From the NCBI RefSeq assembly GCF_019443505.1, contig NZ_CP080377.1, forward strand, positions 3,100,001 through 3,164,000: 64,000 nucleotides of DNA, written 5' to 3'. A program made the translations under genes and the position numbers. Below are positions 57,464 to 64,000 of this stretch, in pieces. The notes beneath the pieces were generated by a model. The model was not told where the DNA came from and did no database searches. It saw only the letters and a list, made by a program, of their open reading frames with translations. How positions within the stretch are numbered: the first letter of the stretch is position 1; each line of letters starts with the position of its first letter. This stretch comes from Janthinobacterium sp. PAMC25594 (GTDB lineage: Bacteria; Pseudomonadota; Gammaproteobacteria; Burkholderiales; Burkholderiaceae_D).

Positions 57464-59173
57464 ATGCTCGCCCAACAGAAACAAGAAATCATCGCCCTGT
57501 TCCAGGCCGCCCTCGCTCCCGTCCTGGCCGGCACTACGCTGACGCCATCCGTGGTGCTCGAGCGACCACGCGACGCATCGCATGGCGACGTCGCCTGCAA
57601 CATCGCCATGCAACTGGCCAAGCAGCTGAAACAGAATCCGCGCGAACTGGCGCAAACCATCGTCAGCGCCGTGCTGGCCAATCCGGCCGGCAAGGGCCTG
57701 GTCGAGGCAGTGGAAATCGCCGGCCCCGGCTTCATCAACGTGCGCGTGTCAAACGCCGCCAAGCAAGCCGTGGTGAAAAGCATCTTGAGCGAGGCCGACG
57801 GCTATGGCCGCAGCACGGCCGGCGCCGGCAAGCAGGTCATCCTCGAATTCGTCTCGGCCAACCCGACCGGCCCCCTGCACGTGGGCCACGGCCGCCAGGC
57901 GGCGCTGGGCGACGCCCTGTCCTCGCTGTTCGATGCGCAAGGCTACCAGGTGACGCGCGAGTTCTACTATAACGACGCGGGCGTGCAAATCCAGACCCTG
58001 GCCAATTCCGTGCAGGCGCGCGCGCGCGGCTTCAAGCCGGGCGACGCCGAATGGCCGGAGCCGGCCTACAACGGCGACTACATCGCCGATATCGCCAACG
58101 ATTTCAAGGCCGGCAAGACCGTGTCGGCCAGCGATGGCTTGCCCGCCACGGCGAATGGCAACATCGACGACATCGATTCGATCCGCCCGTTCGCCGTCAC
58201 CTACCTGCGCAACGAGCAGGACATCGACTTGCAGGCCTTCGGCGTCAAATTCGACAATTACTACCTGGAGTCCTCGCTGTACGCGGACGGCAAGGTCAAC
58301 AGCGCGGTGGAAACCTTGATCAAGGCGGGCCACACCTACGAGCAGGATGGCGCGCTGTGGCTGCGCACCACCGACTTCGGCGACGACAAGGACCGCGTCA
58401 TGCGCAAGACGGACGGCACCTACACGTATTTCGTGCCGGACGTGGCGTATCACCTGGTGAAATGGCAGCGCGGCTTCGTGCAGGCCATCAATATCCAGGG
58501 CAGCGATCACCACGGCACCATCGCGCGCGTGCGCGCCGGCCTGCAGGCGGTCGACATGGGCATCCCGCAAGGCTACCCCGACTACGTGCTGCACAAGATG
58601 GTCACCGTCATGAAGGACGGCGAGGAAGTCAAGATTTCGAAGCGCGCCGGCTCCTACGTGACCGTGCGCGACCTGATCGAATGGTCGGGCGGCGGCGACA
58701 TCGCCAAAGGCCGCGACGCCGTGCGCTTCTTCCTGATCTCGCGCAAGGCCGACACGGAATTCGTCTTCGACGTCGACGTGGCGCTGAAAACCACCGATGA
58801 AAACCCCGTCTATTACGTGCAGTACGCGCATGCGCGCATCTGCCGCATCCTGGAAAACTGGGGCGGCGATGAAAGCACGGTCGCCGGCGTGGATTTATCT
58901 CCACTGACGGCGCCGACCGAAGCGACCCTGCTGGCGACCCTGGCCGCCTACCCGGAAACGCTGGCGCGCGCGCAAGCGGAACTGGGACCGCACCAGGTGG
59001 CGTTCTACCTGCGCGACCTGGCTGCCAACCTGCACAGCTTCTACTTCGCCGAAAAAGTGCTGGTCGAGGAAGACGCCGTCAAGATGGCGCGCCTGGCCCT
59101 CGTCATCGCCGCGCGCCAGGTGCTGCGCAACGGCCTGGCACTGATCGGCGTATCCGCGCCAAACAAAATGTAA
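57464..59173 (+). CDS. argS: Arginyl-tRNA synthetase
   Basis: 569 aa. The N-terminal Add1 domain ([19 protein letters not shown]; about 1-110) precedes the class I core with HVGH starting at H139 ([15 protein letters not shown]). The KMSKS counterpart is KISKRAG at about 390, and the C-terminal DALR anticodon-binding domain covers about 450-569. Followed 20 bp later by the SPOR gene. Confidence 0.97.
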   Translation: MLAQQKQEIIALFQAALAPVLAGTTLTPSVVLERPRDASHGDVACNIAMQLAKQLKQNPRELAQTIVSAVLANPAGKGLVEAVEIAGPGFINVRVSNAAKQAVVKSILSEADGYGRSTAGAGKQVILEFVSANPTGPLHVGHGRQAALGDALSSLFDAQGYQVTREFYYNDAGVQIQTLANSVQARARGFKPGDAEWPEPAYNGDYIADIANDFKAGKTVSASDGLPATANGNIDDIDSIRPFAVTYLRNEQDIDLQAFGVKFDNYYLESSLYADGKVNSAVETLIKAGHTYEQDGALWLRTTDFGDDKDRVMRKTDGTYTYFVPDVAYHLVKWQRGFVQAINIQGSDHHGTIARVRAGLQAVDMGIPQGYPDYVLHKMVTVMKDGEEVKISKRAGSYVTVRDLIEWSGGGDIAKGRDAVRFFLISRKADTEFVFDVDVALKTTDENPVYYVQYAHARICRILENWGGDESTVAGVDLSPLTAPTEATLLATLAAYPETLARAQAELGPHQVAFYLRDLAANLHSFYFAEKVLVEEDAVKMARLALVIAARQVLRNGLALIGVSAPNKM

Positions 59174-59193
59174 TCGCGAAGGTCTAACCGTCA

Positions 59194-59907
59194 ATGAATC
59201 ATGCTTCCCGCTTCTCTTCGACCCGGCGCCAGCAGGGCAACACGCTGGTCGGCATCATCATCGGCCTGGTCATCGGCCTGGGCATCGCCGTGGTGGTCGC
59301 CCTGGTGATCACCAAGGGCGCCTCGCCCTTCACCGACAAGTCGGGCAAGGCCGGCAAGTCGGCCGAACCGACGGCCGGCCAGATCGCCGACCCGAACAAG
59401 CCGATGTACGGCAACAAGGAAGCGGCCAAGGAAGCGGCGCGCGACTTCTCCAAAGAGCCGCGCGAAATCGCCGCGCCGACGCAGCCAGCCGCACCGGCGC
59501 CTGCGCCCACCACCGCGCAGCAGCCGAAGGCGCCGCCGCCGGACGCGCTGCAGGAACTCATCGGTACACTGAAGGACAAGCCGACGCCGAAAACGCCGGC
59601 GGCGCCAGCGCCAGCACCGCAAGCCAAGGCCGACGTGAAAGCCGAAGCCAAGGCCGATGCCGCCAGCGACAAATGGATTTATTATCTGCAGGCCGGCGCC
59701 TTCCATGACATGTCGGACGCCGAAAGCACGCGCGGCAAACTGGCGCTGCTGGGCTTCGAAGCGGCCATCAGCGACCGCAGCACCGATGCCGGCGTGCTGC
59801 ACCGCGTGCGCATCGGGCCGTTCAACCAGCTCGAAGCGATGAACCGCGCGCGCACCAAGCTGTCTGAAAACGGCATCGATGTCGCCGTCGTCCGCAACCA
59901 AAAATAA
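59194..59907 (+). CDS. SPOR-domain membrane protein (FtsN-like)
   Basis: 237 aa. A short cytoplasmic N-terminus, one transmembrane helix (about 18-43, TLVGIIIGLVIGLGIAVVVALVI), a long Pro/Ala/Lys-rich linker (about 50-160), and a C-terminal SPOR domain (WIYYLQAGAFHDMSDAES to the end). This is the FtsN layout: SPOR binds denuded septal glycan. dsbA follows 9 bp later. Whether it is the true FtsN cannot be settled here because the essential FtsN region is not conserved in sequence. Confidence 0.88.
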   Translation: MNHASRFSSTRRQQGNTLVGIIIGLVIGLGIAVVVALVITKGASPFTDKSGKAGKSAEPTAGQIADPNKPMYGNKEAAKEAARDFSKEPREIAAPTQPAAPAPAPTTAQQPKAPPPDALQELIGTLKDKPTPKTPAAPAPAPQAKADVKAEAKADAASDKWIYYLQAGAFHDMSDAESTRGKLALLGFEAAISDRSTDAGVLHRVRIGPFNQLEAMNRARTKLSENGIDVAVVRNQK

Positions 59908-59916
59908 GGAACCAGC

Positions 59917-60588
59917 ATGCATTTTCTGAAGAAAATCCTGTTCGCCGCCGCCCTGTGCACTGTCGCCCTGGGCGCATCGGCCTCGCCGGCCGAGCCGAAG
60001 AATGGCGTCGAGTACGACACCCTGGCCACGCCGCAGGCGACGGAAGCGGGCAAGAAAATCGAAGTGACGGAATTTTTCGCGTATTACTGCCCGCATTGCA
60101 ACGTGCTCGAACCGCAACTGGCGGCCTGGGTCAAGAAACAGGGCGACAACATCATCTTCAAGCGCGTGCACGTGTCGCGCGATGACAGCGTGGCGCCGCA
60201 GCAGCGTTTGTTCTTCACCCTGCAAGCCATGGGCCTGCTCGACAAGCTGCACACCAGCGTCTTCCACGCCATGCACGTGGAGCGCAACCGCCTGGCCACC
60301 GACGACGCCGTCTTCGACTTCGTCGCCAGGCAGGGCGTGGACCGCCAGAAGTTCATCGACACTTACCGTTCGATGGGCGTCTCGGCCCGCGTGCGCCGTG
60401 CGGACGCCATGATGCAGGGCTATAACGTGACGTTCTGGCCCATGATCGCCATCGACGGCCGCTACATCACCTCGCCTTCACAGGCCGATCAAGGCAGCAA
60501 GTCGGCCAAGAACGAAGAGCAGCTGAACGCCCAGGCGCTCAGCGTGATGGACGTGCTGCTTGCGAAAGCCAAAGCGGAAAAGAAATAA
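59917..60588 (+). CDS. dsbA: Thiol:disulfide interchange protein DsbA
   Basis: 223 aa. Signal peptide of about 24 residues (FAAALCTVALGASASP). Active site CPHC at C58-C61 in FFAYYCPHCNVLEP, the helical insertion domain (about 85-160), and the cis-Pro loop as VTFWPMIAIDGRY. It is the periplasmic oxidant of newly exported proteins. Next to the FtsN-like gene. A separate DsbA-family protein elsewhere in the window (near katA) lacks a signal and is cytoplasmic. Confidence 0.94.
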   Translation: MHFLKKILFAAALCTVALGASASPAEPKNGVEYDTLATPQATEAGKKIEVTEFFAYYCPHCNVLEPQLAAWVKKQGDNIIFKRVHVSRDDSVAPQQRLFFTLQAMGLLDKLHTSVFHAMHVERNRLATDDAVFDFVARQGVDRQKFIDTYRSMGVSARVRRADAMMQGYNVTFWPMIAIDGRYITSPSQADQGSKSAKNEEQLNAQALSVMDVLLAKAKAEKK

Positions 60589-60590
60589 GC

Positions 60591-60626
60591 ATGGCCACCT
60601 CCCTGGCGCGCCCGGGCATCGCCTGA
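60591..60626 (+). CDS. Possible 11-codon leader peptide
   Basis: ATG at 60591, 10 nt after GGAAAAG, encodes 11 residues and stops at TGA 60624-60626, sharing a base with the SDR start (TGATG). It could couple SDR translation to dsbA or be chance. Confidence 0.3.
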   Translation: MATSLARPGIA

Positions 60627-61387
60627 TGCACAGCGTTTTCATCACGGGCGCGTCGAGCGGACTGGGCGCAGCGCTGGCGCTGCAGTACGCGCGCCAGGGC
60701 GCCCATTTGGGCTTGCTGGCGCGCCGCGGCGAGACCCTGCAGCAACTGATCGCCTCCCTGCCCCACCCTGAACGCCACCGCGCCTACGCCGTCGATGTGT
60801 GCGACCATGCCGCCCTGAAAAGCGCGGCGCAGGACTTCATCGCCCATGCCGGGCATATCGACGTCGTCATCGCCAGCGCCGGCGTGTCGTACGGCACCTT
60901 GAGCGAACACGCGGAAGACCTCGATGCCTTCGCGCGCCTGATCGCAATCAACGTAACGGCCACCGTCGCCACCTTCGCTCCCTTCATCGCCGCCATGAAA
61001 AGCCAGGGCAGCGGACGCCTGGTGGGCATCGGCAGCGTGGCCGGTATACGCGGCCTGCCCGGCGCCGAAGCCTACAGCGCCTCGAAGGCGGCCGTCATCA
61101 GCTACTGCGAATCGCTGCGCCTGGAATTGAAACCGGCCGGCATCAAGGTCGTCACCATCACGCCCGGCTACATCGACACGCCGATGACGCGCCACAACGC
61201 CTACCGCATGCCCTTCCTGATGCCGGCCGAAAAATTCGCCGTGCGCGCCGCGCGCGCCATCGCCGACGGCGACAGCTACCGCGTGATCCCGTGGCAGATG
61301 GGCGTCGTCGCCAAGCTGCTGCGCGCGCTGCCGAATGCCGTCTACGACCGGGTCTTCGCGAATGCGCCGCACAAGGCGCGCAACTGA
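60626..61387 (+). CDS. Short-chain dehydrogenase/reductase
   Basis: 253 aa from MHSVFITGASSGLG. Classical SDR: cofactor motif TGASSGLG, Asp for NAD/NADP in AYAVDVCDHAAL, catalytic Ser in GIGSVAG and Y-x3-K in YSASKAA. The substrate is unknown. The frame upstream (to 60560) overlaps dsbA and lacks support. It follows dsbA and precedes birA. Confidence 0.9.
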   Translation: MHSVFITGASSGLGAALALQYARQGAHLGLLARRGETLQQLIASLPHPERHRAYAVDVCDHAALKSAAQDFIAHAGHIDVVIASAGVSYGTLSEHAEDLDAFARLIAINVTATVATFAPFIAAMKSQGSGRLVGIGSVAGIRGLPGAEAYSASKAAVISYCESLRLELKPAGIKVVTITPGYIDTPMTRHNAYRMPFLMPAEKFAVRAARAIADGDSYRVIPWQMGVVAKLLRALPNAVYDRVFANAPHKARN

Positions 61388-61397
61388 ACTGATCACC

Positions 61398-62192
61398 ATG
61401 ACGAAGCACTCAGACTTGAACTGCGCGGCCATCGCCGCCCATTGCGCCACGGGCGCCTCCCACGTGGCCATCGAAGTGGTCGACGAAACGGGATCGACCA
61501 ACGCCGACCTGCTGGCGCGCTGCGCCACGCTGGCCGGCCCCACCCTGCGCATCGCCGGCCAACAGACGGCCGGCCGCGGGCGTGCCGGACGGCCGTGGGT
61601 GTCGCAGGCGGACGCCAGCCTGATGTTCTCGCTGGCCTGGCGCTTCAAGGGGCCGCTGCATCAGTTGGTCGGCCTGCCGCTGGCCGTCGGCGTGGCGCTG
61701 GCCGAAAGCATGACGGCGCTGGGCGTGCCGGTGCAACTGAAATGGCCAAATGACCTGCTCAAGGATGGCCACAAGCTGGCCGGCATCCTCGTCGAGACGA
61801 AGCAGACAGCGGACGGCGGCGTGTGGGCCGTGATCGGCTGCGGCATCAATCTGCTGATGCCCGATGCGCTGGAACGGCGGATCGGCCGCAGCGTCTCGGC
61901 CGTGCCGTGGCTGGCGCAGATGGAGCGCAATACCCTGGTGGCGGCGCTCCTGAGCCGCCTGGCCGGCGTGCTGGCCGAATTCGACGACACGGGCTTCGCG
62001 CCGTTTGCCGAACGCTGGAACCTGCTGCACGCCTGGCAGGGCCAGCACGTGAAAATCCTCGACAATGGCCAACTGCTGCAGCAAGGCGTGGCGGCCGGCG
62101 TGGACCACCTGGGCCGCCTGCTGCTGCGCACCGATGGCGGCCTGCAGGAAATCATGTCAGGCGACGTGTCCTTGCGCCTGAGCGGGGAGTAA
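61398..62192 (+). CDS. birA: Biotin-[acetyl-CoA-carboxylase] ligase
   Basis: 264 aa from MTKHSDLNCAAI. The N-terminal HTH of E. coli BirA is missing, so it is a ligase only, not a repressor. Biotin/ATP-binding motif GRGRAGRPW at 59-67, KWPNDLL near 113, and a C-terminal SH3-like domain. It attaches biotin to the AccB subunit. coaX follows 4 bp after the stop, the usual birA-coaX order. Confidence 0.95.
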   Translation: MTKHSDLNCAAIAAHCATGASHVAIEVVDETGSTNADLLARCATLAGPTLRIAGQQTAGRGRAGRPWVSQADASLMFSLAWRFKGPLHQLVGLPLAVGVALAESMTALGVPVQLKWPNDLLKDGHKLAGILVETKQTADGGVWAVIGCGINLLMPDALERRIGRSVSAVPWLAQMERNTLVAALLSRLAGVLAEFDDTGFAPFAERWNLLHAWQGQHVKILDNGQLLQQGVAAGVDHLGRLLLRTDGGLQEIMSGDVSLRLSGE

Positions 62193-62196
62193 GCGC

Positions 62197-62955
62197 ATGC
62201 TACTGCTGATCGACGCCGGCAATACGCGCATCAAATGGGCACTCGTGGCCGCCGATGGCGCCGCTGGCGGCTGGCTGGCCAGCGGCGCCGTCACGCATGC
62301 GCAGCTCGACACCCTGGCGGCGCAATGGGAGAAACTCGCCATCAGCGAAGCGCTGCTGTCGAACGTGGCGGGCAGCGTCATCGGCATGCGCCTGCGCGCC
62401 ATGCTGCCGGTAGCACCCTGTGACTTTGTCTCGCTGCCGCAGTTGGCCGGACTGACGAATGGCTACCGCACGCCGTCGCAACTGGGCTGCGACCGTTTTG
62501 CCGCCGCCATCGGCGCGCACGCACTGGCGCCTGGCCAGGCCGTCATCGTCGCCAATTGCGGCACCGCCACCACCATCGACGCCATCACGGCCGATGGCGT
62601 TTTCCTCGGCGGGATGATCTTGCCGGGACTGGGATTGATGGCCAGCTCGCTGGCGCGCAACACGGCGCAGCTGCCGCAAATCGCCGGCGACGCCATGCTG
62701 CCGGCCGGCTTTGCCGACAACACGGACGACGCGATTTTGAGTGGATGCCTGGCGGCCCAGGCGGGCGCCATCGAACGGGCCGTGCGCATGCACGGCGCCA
62801 GCGCCTGTTTATTGTCAGGCGGCGCCGCGCCGCGTATCGCACCGGCCCTGGCACTGTCGGTACCGCTGCATCTGGTGGACAATATCGTCATGCTCGGCCT
62901 GCAGGCATCCGCACGCGCCGACGCGGCAGGAACACAAGGAAACCACGTATGCTGA
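62197..62955 (+). CDS. coaX: Type III pantothenate kinase
   Basis: 252 aa. Opens LLLIDAGNTRIKWALV, the ASKHA phosphate-binding motif; NCGTATTIDAI and LGGMILPGLGLMASSLA are conserved CoaX segments. It catalyses the first step of CoA synthesis, and type III enzymes are insensitive to CoA feedback. GGGGAG precedes the ATG. The downstream SPOR gene overlaps its 3' end by 7 bp (stop TGA at 62953-62955). Confidence 0.95.
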   Translation: MLLLIDAGNTRIKWALVAADGAAGGWLASGAVTHAQLDTLAAQWEKLAISEALLSNVAGSVIGMRLRAMLPVAPCDFVSLPQLAGLTNGYRTPSQLGCDRFAAAIGAHALAPGQAVIVANCGTATTIDAITADGVFLGGMILPGLGLMASSLARNTAQLPQIAGDAMLPAGFADNTDDAILSGCLAAQAGAIERAVRMHGASACLLSGGAAPRIAPALALSVPLHLVDNIVMLGLQASARADAAGTQGNHVC

Positions 62956-63638
62956 AATTCGTCTTCTGGCTGCTGGCCGGCGTCAACCTGCTGGTCCTGG
63001 CCATCGGCCAGGGCTATCTGGGCAGTTTTCGCACGGAGACACGCGAACCGGCGCGCCTGAAAAACCAGCTGCAGGCGAATAAACTCACCTTGCTGACGCA
63101 GGCGCAGGCCACGGCACCGGCCGCGCCGCCCGCTGCCGAAGACGGCGCGACGATGGCGGCGGCCACGCCGCCATCGTATGCCTGCACGGAAGTGGGCAAT
63201 TTCCTGCTGGCTGACGGGCGCCGCTTCGAGGCGCAAGTAGCCGCGCTGGACCTGGGCGACCGCCAGTCGCGCCGCAACGTGGCCGGCCAGGACATTTCCA
63301 GCTACATGGTGTACATCCCGCCGCAGGGCAGCAAGGAAGGCGCCGACCGCAAGGCCGGCGAGTTGAAGCAGCTGGGCGTGACGAATTACTTCATCATCAG
63401 CGAAAGCAGCCCGCAGCGCTGGGGTATTTCCTTGGGCGTGTTCAAGTCGGAAACCAGCGCGCAAAGCCAGCTGGCATCGCTCAACAAACAGGGCGTGCAC
63501 AGCGCCCGCGTCGCGCCGCGCTACAGCGCCAGCAAGCAGTTCGCCTACCAGTTCCGCGACCTCGACGCCGCCACGCGCACGCGTCTCGAGAAGATCAAGG
63601 CGCAGTTCCCGGAGCAGGAACTGCGCTCCTGTAAATGA
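62949..63638 (+). CDS. SPOR-domain-like membrane protein
   Basis: 229 aa. An N-terminal anchor (FVFWLLAGVNLLVLAIGQGY, about 4-24), a linker rich in Ala/Pro (about 55-80) containing YACTEVGNFLLADGRR, then a SPOR-like repeat (YMVYIPPQGSKEGADRKA, WGISLGVFKSETSAQSQL). Start overlaps the coaX end. A second SPOR-type protein in this stretch and a third follows beyond the REP. Confidence 0.82.
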   Translation: MLKFVFWLLAGVNLLVLAIGQGYLGSFRTETREPARLKNQLQANKLTLLTQAQATAPAAPPAAEDGATMAAATPPSYACTEVGNFLLADGRRFEAQVAALDLGDRQSRRNVAGQDISSYMVYIPPQGSKEGADRKAGELKQLGVTNYFIISESSPQRWGISLGVFKSETSAQSQLASLNKQGVHSARVAPRYSASKQFAYQFRDLDAATRTRLEKIKAQFPEQELRSCK

Positions 63639-63652
63639 CACCTGACAATCGC

Positions 63653-63688
63653 GTCGGATTACGGCGCTTTACGCCTAATCCGACCTAC
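63653..63688. repeat. Single GTAG REP element (copy 3)
   Basis: Stem GTCGGATTA 63653-63661 with TAATCCGAC 63676-63684, inner GGCG/CGCC, then CTAC 63685-63688 (GTAG on the minus strand). Half of the paired form seen in copies 1 and 2. It lies between the convergent SPOR and RlpA-like genes, 2 bp past the latter's TAA. Confidence 0.82.
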
Positions 63689-63690
63689 GT

Positions 63691-64000
63691 TTATCTTTCG
63701 ATGACGATAGGCTTGATGCCCGTCGATTCCGGCAAATTCGCCGCCGCCCGCGCCGCCTCGGCACGGCTGGAAAACGGTCCGCCGTACAGGCGGAACAGGT
63801 TACCGGCCTGCACCACGCCCAAGGTACCGAGAGCCGCCGCATACGGCGCCAGGCGCGAACGTCCCGTTTCCGCATTGTCGGCGCGCGAGTAGGCACCCAG
63901 CTGCAAATAAAAGCCGCTGGCCAGCACCGTCGGGGCAGGCATGGCGACCGTCGCATCGACGGGCAGCATTTGCGTCGACACTTCCGGCTGCACCACGGCG
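63691..64000 (-). CDS. RlpA-like septal lytic transglycosylase, C-terminal SPOR part (partial)
   Basis: The visible about 103 codons end in a SPOR domain: GFYLQLGAYSRADNAE, FRLYGGPFSSRAEAARAAANL and GIKPIVIER, as at the C-terminus of RlpA proteins. The N-terminal double-psi barrel lies beyond the window, so identity as RlpA is inferred from the SPOR style. Its stop lies beside REP copy 3. Confidence 0.72.
   Translation of the reverse strand, partial: AVVQPEVSTQMLPVDATVAMPAPTVLASGFYLQLGAYSRADNAETGRSRLAPYAAALGTLGVVQAGNLFRLYGGPFSSRAEAARAAANLPESTGIKPIVIER

Overview
The window looks like core chromosome of a high-GC betaproteobacterium. Gene order and protein style (dusB-fis-purH; rsmB-DUF4390-ntrY-ntrX; topB-smg-dprA divergent from def-fmt; birA-coaX-SPOR; a DUF3567 protein) point to Burkholderiales, family Oxalobacteraceae, probably Janthinobacterium or a close relative. 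The genus is inferred from recognition, not from a search. No rRNA, tRNA, CRISPR array, transposase, integrase or phage gene was seen.

Layout. 1-3230: end of an upstream gene with its terminator, then an ice-binding lipoprotein (Big_2 repeats plus DUF3494) and an OmpA-type porin, apparently one operon behind a structured leader. 3280-12614 (all minus): tyrS-dtd-PEBP-histidine phosphatase, then dusB-fis-purH, then ruvC-ruvA-ruvB-yaiI; a 284-bp imperfect palindrome fills the purH-ruvC gap. 12769-18400: M23 peptidase and anmK (plus), then erpA, a bactofilin, argC and rplM-rpsI (minus). 18626-20321: OsmC-like protein facing coq7, then an unknown protein. 20470-27101: two ABC export systems, the second with a permease fused to an M1 aminopeptidase-like domain. 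27155-30813 (minus): a DUF4279-like protein, catalase, a DsbA-family protein and an MBL-fold protein.

31075-34776: two tandem alkaline phosphatases and a His-rich exported protein behind a probable Pho box. 34866-39468 (minus): topB, smg, dprA; 39773-41368 (plus): def-fmt. 41431-43899: large metzincin-like lipoprotein protease. 44420-48214: metH. 48337-51950: SPW-repeat membrane protein, EAL/HDOD protein, class II glutamine amidotransferase, DUF3567 and a CobW-like fragment. 51947-57087 (minus): rsmB-DUF4390-ntrY-ntrX-like operon. 57464-63638 (plus): argS, SPOR protein, dsbA, SDR, birA, coaX, SPOR protein, converging on a partial RlpA-like gene that leaves the window.

Most genes are housekeeping: translation (tyrS, argS, dtd, def, fmt, rplM, rpsI, dusB, rsmB), recombination and topology (ruvABC, topB, dprA), envelope and division (OmpA, M23, SPOR proteins, AnmK, RlpA) and cofactors (coaX, birA, coq7, erpA, metH). 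The less ordinary material is the ice-binding/OmpA pair, the ABC/M1 fusion, a katA leader hairpin that pairs the ribosome-binding site, GTAG-type REP elements found only between convergent genes (twice supplying the neighbour's stop codon), the large palindrome, and an ntrX-like regulator without an AAA+ domain next to a CobW-like protein without a P-loop. I see no clear, wholly new multi-gene system; these are the best leads.
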